Source of the DNA: Mesostigma viride
Lineage: Eukaryota > Streptophyta > Mesostigmatophyceae > Mesostigmatales > Mesostigmataceae
DNA length: 50,000 nt
NCBI GenBank assembly: GCA_009746045.1
Contig: RPFO01000089.1
Span: forward strand, 560,958-610,957
Reading direction: 5' to 3'
Positions 1 through 10,170 of the stretch are shown piece by piece. The number at the start of each line of letters is the position of its first letter. The stretch's first letter is position 1. The notes under the pieces are model-generated. The model did not search any database. It was given only the letters and a program-made list of their open reading frames with translations, and had not been told where the DNA came from. Both the position numbers and the translations under genes were made by a program.

Positions 1-1014
1 CTATGGCGGCTGCGCTGAATGTAAGACGATGCTATCGGCCTCTCCGGGTGTGGAGAGGCCTAGAATAGAATTCTTTATGTTCACCACCAACCAATGCTGG
101 CCACCGTAATGGTTGGTGGCTGGGGGGCTAGGATTTCAGTAAAAGGGTGTGATTTCCGGCGCTGGGCCCACTGACGATTCCCCTCTAGCCCTGGGTGTGG
201 CAAGCAGCTTCTTGACTCTGGGGGAGCTGCGTTTTTTTAGTCGGACAACGTCAGGGAAGGAGCCATACAGGCCAGCGCCAGCGGCTACAGGGGAAAGAGT
301 CACAGGTGGAGGCGAATCTGCCTTAAGCGTGGAGATGGCTAGCGCGGGGTGCCGGGGTAGCCCATAACTGCCAGGAGCCTGACAGCGGACCCGATCTTTC
401 GGCCTGTGGCCAGACGGGAGTTTTTGGGAGGATGCGAGGCTGGAGCAAATCTTGGTGGGAGGAGCGCGCTCTTCATCATTGCCCAGTATTTCAACAAAGA
501 ATGGTTGCCTGACGAGGCTGAAATTCTGGTTGTTTTATCGCCTTTGTTTTTATCCTATATTATGCGTTATGGGAAAGACAATAAGGAGTTCGGTTCTGCA
601 AGGCAGGCATATCTACGCCATCAATTTTTCCTACCAAATCACAAGCCCTGGTCGAGGTATTTTGGCCAAGCAGTTTGCGTCCAAGCCAACGCCTCGGTAG
701 GGTAGAGGGCCTATCGCCACAATGGCTTCAGCGCCTGGAAATCCCAGCCTCAGGGGTGGGGCTGGCGATGGGTCCAGGGCTTGTGAGAGTCGGTTTGGGG
801 GCGTAAGGCCTAATGAGCAGTCGCTGGAGACCGCCCCCCTAACTGGGGGAACGACATGGGTGCCGCCCTGCGTCCGCCGGAAAACCGTAGCGGCCAAACG
901 GGGGCTGCAGGAAAGCCGCGGCAGCGTGCAGAAGGGGGCCATGGGCGGAAAGAAACTCGGCACCAAGGCCGGCGACAGCCTTGGTGACCAGGTGCAGTAG
1001 GAGGTGTGGGGGCA
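1..1014. other. unassigned DNA upstream of the DIRS element
   Basis: I recognise no gene here. A short plus-strand open frame at about 406-705 has protein-like composition (it includes YFNKEWLPDEAE and RHQFFLPNHKPW) but lacks a convincing start and matches no family I know. It may be a remnant of an older mobile element. A second open frame at 722-1000 is Gly/Arg-rich and has no recognisable motif. Confidence 0.4.
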
Positions 1015-1138
1015 ACACCTGTTTTGAGTGTGCTGGGCCCCCAGCATGATGCTACAATCACCAACTTGATAATGATGTGCACTGAGTTTCAAGGGGTGGT
1101 ATAGGCTGTACGTATAAAGCCTTGTACACAAAAATGTA
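1015..1138 (+). repeat. fragment of DIRS-like terminal module C
   Basis: This stretch closely matches the right-hand part of the module at 9,990-10,115 and, in reverse complement, 26,760-26,885. Shared landmarks are GGCAACACC, TGCTGGGCCCC, CAACTTG.TAATGATGTGCA and a CACACAAAAATGTA-type end. It abuts left terminal repeat A of the DIRS element, so an older terminal module lies directly upstream of the insertion. Confidence 0.7.
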
Positions 1139-1144
1139 GTTGAC

Positions 1145-1340
1145 TATGCTCATTTTATCTATGACTAACCTGCTGAGCGGAGAATGCAACGCCGTATAGC
1201 ACAAAGAGAAAAAAAAAATCAGAAAAAATTGTATTGTGCGGGCACCTGTACCCCAGCTACCCAGGTAGGGTTTGGGTGGACAGGTGGTTGCTATAAAAGG
1301 TGGGCTTCCATTCTAAGGAAGCAGGTTGTTTCTTTTGCCT
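1145..1340 (+). repeat. DIRS left terminal repeat A
   Basis: This segment matches 25,611-25,808 with modest divergence. Shared landmarks are TATGCTCATTTTATCTATGA, GAATGCAACGCCGTATAGCA, an A-rich stretch, and AAAGGTGGGCTTCCATT followed by GCAGGTTGTTTCTTTTGCCT. It lies about 70 bases before the presumed ORF1 start and probably carries the element's promoter (inferred). Confidence 0.75.
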
Positions 1341-1408
1341 GAAAACCTCACGTGACCACATCACAAAAGACAAAACGCAAGGCAACACATCAAGCATTAT
1401 AGCCCACC

Positions 1409-2518
1409 ATGACCTCGACAGTGACAGCCCCATAACGGAATTTCATAGCGAAACTCAAGCAAGCAGCCAAGGAGGGATGCACCCCAAAGGAGGCCGCCAC
1501 TGCGGTTCATAAGATCCTAGGGGAGGGGGTTTGGCTAGAGCGAATCAAGAAGCTCAACAAGGGGCGTGCCAAGAACGTCATGGACACATTGGAGGAAAGG
1601 GGGTTTGTCAGCGATTGGGATGGGGAGGAGGACCTGGTCGATGTGCTAGCAGCGCAGCTGGGGGAGGCTATTGCAGAGCTGGATCCGCCTGCGTCAACAG
1701 GTGCGGTGGGAACAGGGGGTGTTCCCCCTTCAGCGGGTGGAAGCAGAGGGGCGGGGCATGGTGGAGCGGGCGGTGGGGAGGAGGATGGCGCCGCTGGGGC
1801 GATCGACCGGGATGTGGCGGATCTAGACCAAGACACAAGTCAGCTGCTGGGGACCGACACGGGCTATGCAACCCCAACGGGTGGCTTTCCAAGCCGGCCG
1901 GGCAACACCCTCACCGGAGGAGATATTGGCGTCCTGATAGCGGCCATGTCGAAGCTGCTGGACCAGGCAAAGACTCCAGCAGCTGCAAGCCCAGCAGCGG
2001 CGACGACTGCTGGCAGGCTGGCGCGCGCGAAGGGAATGGCGGTGAGCGGGCATGCAGTGCCGGTCTTGCTGAGCAACATGCTGAAGGCGGTGCTGCCGGG
2101 GATGCTGGACTACGCGGAGAGCGTGGGGGGGAAGTCCATCCGCGTGTCGATAATGCTGACGATGCAGGGGGGCAGCACAACCAGCGGGGAGAGGTGCATG
2201 TTGATCCTGCAGATGGCAGGAATTCTGGACACGATGGTCACGGAATTTGGCTAACGGGCAACGCCACGCTCCGAAGTGATTCTGGAGCTCCCAGCAGCCG
2301 AGTACCTGGCGAAGCTGATCACGGCCTGCCAGCTGGTGGATGTGGGGTCCACGGGTTGGAAGGGCACTGCGTCGGCAATGCTGCCATTCCAAGAGGGTGG
2401 GGCGATGTTGGCGTCTCCGGCGGTCCGGGCCGCGATGAGCACGGGGAAGCTTCAGCACAAGCTGGAGCAGGGTCCCGGCAAGAAGGGGCAGGGCGGCCCG
2501 TCCAACAACAACAAGTGA
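1409..2518 (+). pseudogene. DIRS ORF1 (gag-like), broken by stops
   Basis: The likely start is the ATG at 1,409 (context CACCATGAC). The same frame runs to the TGA at 2,516-2,518, interrupted by TAA at 1,433-1,435 and TAA at 2,252-2,254. The predicted product has a Lys-rich N-terminal part (KEAATAVHKILGEGVWLERI), an acidic stretch, a Gly/Ala/Pro-rich low-complexity region, and a conserved-looking C-terminal helical part (VLLSNMLKAVLPGMLDY, then ILELPAAEYLAKLITACQL) ending in a basic QGPGKKGQGGPSNNNK tail. It is assigned as gag by position ahead of RT and by composition; no zinc knuckle is seen. A longer open frame at 1,531-2,760 is Gly/Arg-rich and is judged a shadow of this one. Confidence 0.6.
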
Positions 2519-2806
2519 GGGAGCGGTGCCTCCTTCCGCTGCCTTTTCCAGCGCCGCTTCCATCTCGTGACTGGTGGCAGCAGGTACGCTCAGGCCATAG
2601 GCGCGATAGGATGAGTCGAGCTTTTAATGCTCGCACGCTAGCCTGTCAAGCGGTTAGGGCGTTAAACTGGATGGGGGGGGGGGGAGACCCGCCCGCTGTA
2701 GACTCAGCCCATGTGCCCGGGCCACTGCAGCAGGCGGCCCTAGCTAGATGGGATCGATGATGCTTGTAGGTCCTTTGTCCGCCGGAACGGTGGTTCCGTA
2801 GCGGCC

Positions 2807-5584
2807 ATGGCAGGATCTGTAGTGGATGGGGGTGATTATGCTGAAGGAGCCCCTTGCGAACCGTTAGTAGCCGCACGCTTGGCCTTGCCTGGTCCGGGGG
2901 AAGGTGGCCAAGTGGATGGGCTAAACTTACTACCCCCCTCTGTGGGAGCAATTTTGAATGATGAGCGTAAGATGGTACGGACGCTGAGCCCAGCAGAGCG
3001 GATCTTACATAAGTCGATGCGGATCTCGCGGGGGTGTAGCATGGAGGAGTTCGCGCAGGTTTGCACGTGTGTGTGGAGAGGGGGATTTAGGGTGGATTTT
3101 TTTAGGAGAAGCCGCCTATGGTGAACGATACTTTTGGGGTCGGAAAGCTCTACGGCCGTATATGGCTGATTGTGGACAACCGCCTTGGCAACATGCCACT
3201 ACCAGATCCTATGCCCGCTTTTTTACCACACCTTGGCGTGATTTGCGATTTGCCCGCGCGTGTTGGGAGGATGTTTTTAGGGGGGGTATCAGATTTGGAT
3301 TCCTACTACAACAGACTCCGCCTGCCCGTTTGGATGCGGCGGTACTGTGCCTGGATGGCGGTGTGGTCGGATCTTGTGGGCCTTAGTGGGGCACGTCGGA
3401 AGGTGTGGCCAATGGGAAACAAGCTGGCCGTCGCTGTGGCCCAGTGTGTGCATCAGTCTGTGCTGTACTACTGTGGCCACAAGCCCCCGTTGGAGGCTAG
3501 TTGTGGCCTGAGCATCAACATGTGAGCGCTGATCCTGGTGGCGGAGGCTAACGAGGCGGGGCAGACCGTCCGGCTGAGGCTGGAGGACCCTGCTGCGCCC
3601 TTGGCCCCTTGGAGGACCCTCGCCGTGCTTCGAATCTCGGCAGGGTCTGGAAGGTATGCATGTTGTGACGATTGATGACCTCCATTTCACCCACTGTGCG
3701 TCGGTGGATGGAGTGAATCAGCAGCTAGATCGTGTTCAGGCTGCCTACGCCGTTGTTGGGCTGGTGCAGAAGTCTGACAAGGTGGTACGGGCGACAGCTG
3801 AGCAGACTGGTGTGCAGGCGGAGGGTGTCATTCACCAGAGAGATGGTGACGTGGTGCCTGTTCCTGAGCGTGTGGTGGCGGTTATCGTCGCTACTCATAG
3901 AATCTTGGATCGCGGATTTACATACTACCGCGAACTTAGTTCTGTGCTTGGGAAGTGGGTGTGGATGCATCTGCTGTGCTGCCCCATGCTCTCGGTGTGG
4001 TCTGAGACGTATCGGCTGCTAGCAGCCATGAACGCCTCCCTGTTGGGCGCCGCTGGCGGCTCCCTGAGGGGGCCCGCCGGGAGCTTCAGGCGGCGATCAA
4101 CCTGGCCCCCTTTTTGAAGGCTGCCAGGGCCCGGCCCCTTTCTGACCGGGTCGTCGCAAGTGATGCGAGCAGCTCCGGCGGTGGGGTGGTCTACAAGGAC
4201 CTGCCTGGGGCCGATTGTGCCCGGCTGGTGACCCGGCGCGAAGCGCAAGGGTGGCGGACGACAGCCTAAGCGTCTGGGAAGGACTGGGACGTAGAGCGCC
4301 TGGAGGAGGGGGACTATAGCTTGCTGGGCGGTGGCCACTGGTGTAGGGCACTGTCCTACAGAGGGCGGGGGCAGCCTAACCACATCAACATCAAGGAGGC
4401 GATTGCTGCGACGCAGGGGGTTGAGTGGTCGTGCCGGACCGAGGCGTGTCGAGGTAAGCGAGTCATCAGGCGTGTGGACTCTAGTGCTGTGGTGGGGGCG
4501 TTTGTCAGGGGGCAGTCGTCTTCCTACCGCCTCAACCTGCTGGTTTGGCGCTACTGCGCTCTGTCACTGGCCGGCGACATGCAGAGCCACTGGGTCTGGG
4601 TGGCTACCGACCACAACCCAAGCTGACAAGGCCAGTCTGCGTGGCGCCTGGATTCCTGACTTGACCCGGTGCGGTGACGTACATCCCAACCCTGGGCCTG
4701 AGGGGGTCCGACGCCCTCGGGACTTGGCACTTTTGGAGGGCACAGTCAACCCTGTGTCTACCTTGCCAGCGTACAGGCGCGCAGTGGCTGTCTACGTGGC
4801 GTGGGCGCCACCTGGCCCGGTTGACCGAGCTGACGCGGAAGCCATTTTCTGTGAGTGGATTTCTGCTGTCTACCATGCCAGAGGGGGGCGGGGGCGTACC
4901 TTATGCCAGCACGCCAAGGCCTGTCTGCACCTGTACTACCCTGACATTGTTCGGAATTGGGTACTGGCGGACTGCCTGCTAGCAGGTTGGCTGCAGCTTG
5001 TTCCTGCTGTCAGCCCTCCGCCTATGCACTGGCGCCTATGCCTTTGCTATTTCACTGCCCTGTTGCCAGTTTCACGTCGACATGTGCATTTGAGTGCGTT
5101 GATTATTATTGCTTTCCAGCAGTATTTGCGGATTAGCGAGGCGCTAGGGTTGCGGGTTCGGGATGTGGCCCATCCTGGCCACCCCCTTCTCGAGCCAGGG
5201 CCCACGGTCGGTGCCCTTGTGCTGCGCAACCCCAAGACTGCGCAGGGGGCGGCCCATCACGTCCTCGTCCGGGATCCACTTTCTTTGTGGCTCCTGCGAC
5301 GCCTAACGGCTGGCCAGCCCCCGGATGCACTTCTTTTTCGGGGCTTAACGTACAGCCAGGCTAGGCAGCAGTGAAAGGCTGTGCAGGCCCGCATGGGCAT
5401 CCCGGGGATGTTTTCTTTTCACAGCCTCCGGCATGGGGGGCCGACGAACGACGCCATTGGTGGCGAGTCGCCGGAGGCCATTCAGCTGCGCGGCCGGTGG
5501 GCTTCGGCCCTCTCGGTCACGCGCTACATTGGCCTCCACCGCAGCCTCCTGGGGCGGGACATCCCGCCCGCCCTCTGGGCTTAG
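2807..5584 (+). pseudogene. DIRS ORF2: RT, RNase H, 2A-like motif, tyrosine recombinase
   Basis: Domains read across several frames. RT: WLIVDNRLGNMPLPDP near 3,160-3,210, GVSDLDSYYNRLRLP near 3,285-3,330, and an IDD box (VVTIDDLHF) near 3,662-3,688. RNase H: VASDASSSGGGVVY near 4,155-4,195, HINIKEAIAA near 4,384, VDSSAVVGAFVRGQ near 4,477, and ATDHNP near 4,603. Tyrosine recombinase: LRISEALGLRVRDV near 5,128-5,168, then FHSLRHGG near 5,417 (the HxxR box), GRW near 5,503 and TRYIG near 5,518. Frame breaks lie near 3,070-3,120, 3,525-3,650, 4,100 and 4,616-4,625, and an in-frame TGA lies at 5,372-5,374 where Trp is plausible. RNase H and recombinase would be joined in one frame after removal of one base at about 4,617. 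Those two would then form one polyprotein with the 2A-like motif between them. Confidence 0.8.
4670..4699 (+). other. 2A-like peptide motif CGDVHPNPGP
   Basis: The ten codons encode CGDVHPNPGP, matching the 2A ribosome-skipping signature D(V/I)ExNPGP except for His in place of Glu. The motif is in the same frame as the tyrosine recombinase that follows and lies about 17 residues after the end of RNase H. In other systems 2A peptides separate proteins during translation at the Gly-Pro bond, and 2A-like motifs are known in non-LTR retrotransposons. Skipping activity here is inferred, not shown. Confidence 0.6.
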
Positions 5585-5813
5585 GCCCTGGGTTTTGACC
5601 CAGCGGTTTTTCGGCGCCACTTCCGTGCCGTTGAGTTTTGACGTCTTCCAGTTTTCGTCTCTCGTCTTTTAGCTATCAACTGACCTCACCCTTGTGTGGG
5701 AGGTCAGGGGGGAAATGGTATAACTAACCCGAGGGTGAACCTGGGTTAGGACAAAGTACCCCCACAGCTAGTTTTGTTTTTTGCATGTCCTACGTATTTT
5801 CGGCTATTAGCAA

Positions 5814-6022
5814 TATAAGGAGATGTGGGTAGAGCAGGGGCACAGCTGCTGTGGGGTGGCCCTGCAAATTCACATAGTGTGCTCACCCTAGCATACAGAT
5901 GGCCGTGTTGCCATCTGGTAGACATGTCTGTGTTATTCCACTGTATAGAGCTAGCACACACATTGAAATAAATTTGATGTTTTGTGGTGACGCATGCAAA
6001 GCAAAGCAAGGCCAGAAATGGA
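5814..6022 (+). repeat. DIRS right terminal repeat B
   Basis: This segment is closely repeated at 25,380-25,605 and 25,838-26,030. Landmarks are GGTAGAGCAGGGGCACAGCT, CAGATGGCCGTGTTGCCATC, AATAAATTTGATGTTTTGTG and GCATGCAAAGCAAAGCAAGG. The AATAAA stretch could serve as a polyadenylation signal (inferred). Confidence 0.75.
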
Positions 6023-6655
6023 TTCGGATTTCTTTAAAAATAGTTTAGTATAGTGGTACGAGAGAGACTGCCGCATGCGGCTGGGACAGCCGCCGGTTTT
6101 ATGTCCCGCCGGCAGCGAGGGTTTCAGACGTCAGACAATTAAGTCATAAATCAAATATGGGAAATTGTGGGCCGGCTGCCCTTGGTCAGGCCGCGCGCCA
6201 CTAGTCCTTAGGCAGCTAGTACGGAATGTATGCCATTGCTGAAAAACCGGCGTCACATGCTAGTGACGTGACGGTCGCCACTTGTCAGTGGCCACATTTG
6301 TGACGAAAGCACTTTGCGTGGCAAGTCCTAGTGGGCTTTGAAAGTAGGAGTAGGAATAGTTCAACGCTTGTATGATTCGTAGGGAGTTTGTGACCTAAGT
6401 CTGACGTTACACGGCAAGTGAATGACGGTTGTCAACGGCTGTCCTGCTTGGCCGAAGGGGAATATAGCCAAACACAGTTTGGCGTCTAGGTAGTTTCTTT
6501 CACCCGCCTACCCACCCCTTTTTTCGCTGGTGCTGGGGGCATGCACTACGTGCTAAATTGTTTTCTTATTCGGTTCCACCTTGCCATTCATTCATGATGG
6601 CCCAGTCCACTCATTGTTCAAATAAAGACTGTTGATTCTTGGGACTGAACGGGTG
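6023..6655. other. non-coding spacer with a possible tRNA-derived remnant
   Basis: At 6,047-6,057 the sequence TAGTATAGTGG is a good pol III A-box/D-arm match. About 50 bases downstream, GGTTTTATGTCC is a poor B-box. Several GC-rich inverted repeats lie at 6,068-6,115. I cannot fold a full cloverleaf, so a decayed tRNA or tRNA-derived SINE is only a possibility. The rest, to 6,655, contains no recognisable gene. Confidence 0.3.
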
Positions 6656-6912
6656 TAAAAAAAATGTTTCTCTTGGTGGGAGGGAACTCCAACGGACCAA
6701 AAACAAGAATCGGTTTTCTCTGAATATAGTTTAAGTAATGCATGCGGGAAAGATAGGGCCGCTATGCCTTGGCCTGCATGTGGAAGGCTATTTGCGACAT
6801 GGGCTGACTAATTTGATCTGTACAAAGGGTTTTATGCTCGCCTGAATTTTCTTCGGATTACCCGGTTGTTTATAAGGGTCGGTGGCTATTAATTAGTGGT
6901 CCGAAAAAGTTA

Positions 6913-8523
6913 ATCGGTTTTCTCTGAATATAGTTTAAGTAACGCATGCGGGAAAGATAGGGCCGCTATGCCTTGGCCTGCATGTGGAAGGCTGTCTGCG
7001 ACATGGGCTGACTAATTCGATCTGTACAAAGGGTTTCATGTTCGCCAGAATTCCCCTTGGATGACCCGGTTGTTTATAAGGGTCGGTGGCTATTAATTAG
7101 TGGTCTGAGAAAATTAATTGTAGGTGTTATACGACTTGCTTGCAAAGATTGGTATTTGGCTGCACCGGCTGAGTTAGCTGGGGACCTGTAGGGTCGGCTG
7201 GTTGCTTAACGAATCTTTGACTGATTTCATTAGACTGGTTTCATTAGTTAGTCGTGATTAATTATTGTATAGTGGATTCGGACCGGCCCAAGGGGTCGAT
7301 GGGCGAGTTTATTGTTTGTCAGTCTTGGGAACCTTGTACAACTACCTGTACGGTTAACGCACTAGCCTGGGGATGCATGGCCACGTTGTTTTTAGTGGGG
7401 TTTTCAGCACTGCTCAGGCGGGCGTGTGACGCATGCTGGTGTTACTTAATTTAGGATGATGTCAGCTTGTGTGTCGGCGGACCATGCCTAAGCAAGCTAG
7501 GCAGGCAATGATCCGCAATAGTTTCTTTCACAATGGCGGCAATGGCCGCCTGTGCAAAATTGCACATTCTAGTGCGGGTTGCATCTGTCTTGTAGCCGAT
7601 GCAGATGGTGGCACAACCGCTAAGTTGTTCGACCAAGCATAGCAGAGTTGGTCGTGCAACGGGAAGAAAATTTAGTTTGGAAAGTTTACCCCCACGTCGT
7701 TTTCCCCGGCTGCGGGTCTTTTTGACATGGGAGAAGGATGGGGCGCTACTTCAGCGGTTTGACCAGCTTTGGCGGAGCTCTTCATAAGTTTCTAAAATAG
7801 CCTTAGTGTCACAGCGCAGGCTTGCCACCTTGCCACCTTGCCACCTTGCCACCTTGCGATGGTGCATGTGACGTGAGCTGGACTCTAAGGGTCACAAACC
7901 AGGTTCCTGTCAGCGACAGCCTGTTTTTTCATAAATATTTTTTGTTGCGGCAGGTCCGTTGTCCAGTTGCCCCTGCCGAGGAGGGGTAGTTGGGGACAAA
8001 AGGAGCCGCGCGAGGGTTGCGCTCCGCAGCTAAAAATTATTCCCTATTGCGAGACTCGAGTCGGGAAGGGCGTCTTAGGGAGGCGAGGCAACGCCAGACC
8101 TTTGTCGTTCTTTTTCGTCTCAGCAACTGCTGCGCGGCTCAGTCTATTATGGTGTCGTAAAACCTCTTTCCTTTTGGACAATTCCGGAATTGCGAAACGC
8201 TGGCTCTTTTGGGGGGCTTGCTTTTGGGTTGGTAACCGACTTGTGTCGCATCGTAACCAGCAGGCCCCTGTGGGGGTTAATATAGCCTAGCGCGGGCTGA
8301 GTCGCCATTTAAGATGTTGCGACACGCTCTTTCGCGCACGGTGGTCATGAGATTAATCGGCGCAATGGGGTTGGCGCCAGGGGGGTGTAATTGGGTGGAG
8401 GCTTCTTGCTTCCGCGTGCGGATTGAGAAACCTTAAGGCCACTGTTAATTGCTGCATTTGTGGCAGGGCTCCACTTATTGTATTCAATCAAATGCTGGTC
8501 TTCTTGGGAGCATAGTGATCTTA
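6913..8523 (+). repeat. repeat D, long form
   Basis: This 1,611-bp copy is preceded by a truncated copy. The region 7,530-8,400 is absent from short forms. It includes a small GCCACCTT minisatellite (7,826-7,859, about four units, versus one in the second long copy near 11,068), an AT-rich stretch and a GC-rich block at 8,000-8,330. Open frames are short (the longest is 107 codons at 7,967-8,290) and show no domain. Confidence 0.75.
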
Positions 8524-9280
8524 ATCGGTTTTCTCTGAATATAGTTTAAGTAACGCATGCGGGAAAGATAGGGCCGCTATGCCTTGGCCTGGATGTGGAA
8601 GGCTGTCTGTCTGCGACATGGGCTGACTAATTCGATCTGTACAAAGGGTTTCCTGTTCGCCCGAATTTTCCTTGGATGACCCGGTTGTTTATAAGGGTCG
8701 GTGGCTATTAATTAGTGGTCCGAGAAAATTAATTGTAGGTGTTATACGACTTGCTTTCAAAGATTGGTGTTTGGTTGCACCAGCTGAGGTTAGGTGGGGA
8801 CCTGTAGGGTTGGCTGGTTGCTTAACAAATCTTTGACTGATTTGGTTTCGTTAGTTAGTTGTGATTAATTATTGTATAGTGGATTCGGACCGGCCCAAGG
8901 GCTCGATGGGCGAGTTTTATGTCTGTCAGTCTTGGGAACCTTGTACAACTACCTGTACGGTTAATGCACTAGCCTGGGGGTGTGTGGCCACGGTGTTTGT
9001 AGTGGGGTTTTCAGCACTGTTCAGGCCGGCGTGTGACGCATGCCGGTGTTACTTAATTTAGGATGATGTCAGCTTGTGTGTTGGCGGACCATGCCTTAAG
9101 CAAGCTAGGCTGGCAATGATCCGCAATTGTTTCTTTCCCCTCCCTCCCACCCTGGAGGCTTCTTGCTTCCGCGTGCGGATTGAGAAACCTTAAGGCCACT
9201 GTTAACTGCTGCATTTGTGGCAGGGCTCCACTTATTGTATTCAATCAAATGCTGGTCTTCTTGGGAGCTTAGTGATCTTA
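8524..9280 (+). repeat. repeat D, short form
   Basis: This 757-bp copy shares both termini with the long form. The ~870-bp interior is replaced by a short pyrimidine tract (CCCTCCCTCCCACCC) between GTTTCTTTC and GGAGGCTTCTTGC. The same junction occurs at 12,345-12,370 and, reversed, near 49,085-49,110, so the short form amplified as its own lineage. Confidence 0.75.
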
Positions 9281-9690
9281 CTAGTAGGTTTTATACGACC
9301 TGCTTGCAAAAATTTGTGTTTGTTTGCACCGGCTGAAATTAGCTAGAGACCTGTAGGGTCGGCTGGTTGCTTAACGAATCTTTGAGTGATTTGTTTTTTA
9401 TTGAGTCGTGGTTAATTTTTGCATAGTGGACTCGGACCGGCCCAAGGGGTCGATGGGCGAGTTTTATGTTTGTCAGTCTTGAGAACCTTGTACGACTACC
9501 TGTACGGTTGACGCACTAGCCTGGGGGTGCGTGGCCACGTTATATTTGTAGTGGCGTTTTCAGCACTGTTCAGGCCGGCGTGTGACGCATGCCGGTGTTA
9601 CTTAATTTAGGATGATGTCAGCTTGTGTGTCGGCAGACGATGCCTTATAGGCCGGCAATGATCAGCAATGTTTCTTTCGCAATTGTTGAG
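9281..9690 (+). repeat. repeat D, 5'-truncated copy
   Basis: The sequence begins at the GTAGGT.TTATACGAC part of the unit and continues through the GGACTCGGACCGGCCCAAGG segment to TAATTTAGGATGATGTCAGC. It is more diverged than its neighbours. It ends where the C module starts (GAGCTTCGCTCATTT). Confidence 0.65.
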
Positions 9691-10170
9691 CTTCGCTCAT
9701 TTTATATTTGACGCATGAACGGGCTCAAAGGGGACCGACCTGCCGTAGGTAGCGTAATACTAGCGTTTGTCACGAGGGTACTGCACCAGCTGGCCTTTTT
9801 GTGCCGACACTGAGTGTGGTTCCGAAGTGCAGGCCTAGGTAGCTTCTAACGTACGTCACTAGACTTTGTACCTGGGCCAGCCGTCAGGCGTGGCGCAACT
9901 GTGATGGGCAGTCAGTACTTGAAGTGGTGTAGGGGACGTAGGGAGGCCTCTTTTCAGCTCCCACCCACCCACCCACGCTGATAAGAGGGGCAACACCTTG
10001 TGTTCGAGTATGCTGGGCCCCTAGCATGGTGCTACAATAACCAACTTGCTAATGATGTGCACTGAGTTTGAAGGTGTGGTAAAGGCTGTAGGAATACAGC
10101 CTAGCACACAAAAATGTAAAATAAATGTTTCTCTTGGTGGGAAGGAACTCCAATGGACCAAAAACAAGAA
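9691..10170 (+). repeat. DIRS-like terminal module C
   Basis: This ~480-bp module is repeated in reverse complement at 26,695-27,255, and its right part at 1,015-1,138. Its plan resembles the A-B modules of the DIRS element: GAGCTTCGCTCATTTTATAT at the left (compare GAGCTATGCTCATTTTATC in A), a CCCACCCACCCACC stretch followed by an AGGGG.A.CACC segment, and a CTAGCACACA...GTAAAATAAA segment at the right (compare B). I infer a solo terminal repeat of a second DIRS family. It ends at ACCAAAAACAAG, directly followed by a D unit. Confidence 0.55.

Larger units (their letters stand above)
1145..6022 (+). mobile_element. DIRS/PAT-like tyrosine-recombinase retrotransposon, decayed
   Basis: The order is left terminal repeat A (1,145-1,340), gag-like ORF1, RT-RNase H, tyrosine recombinase, right terminal repeat B (5,814-6,022). 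No DDE integrase or long terminal repeat is seen. A and B recur at 25,380-26,030 in the order B-A-B, as expected for split direct repeats of PAT-like elements, a type known in volvocine algae. Every coding part carries stops or frameshifts, so this copy is dead. The ends are placed from sequence shared between copies. Target-site duplications are not expected for this class. Confidence 0.8.

Noticed and set aside
1531-2760. 409-codon open frame as a gene
   Set aside because: Gly/Arg/Cys-rich translation in a shifted frame of the DIRS gag; the 1,409-2,518 frame has protein-like features.
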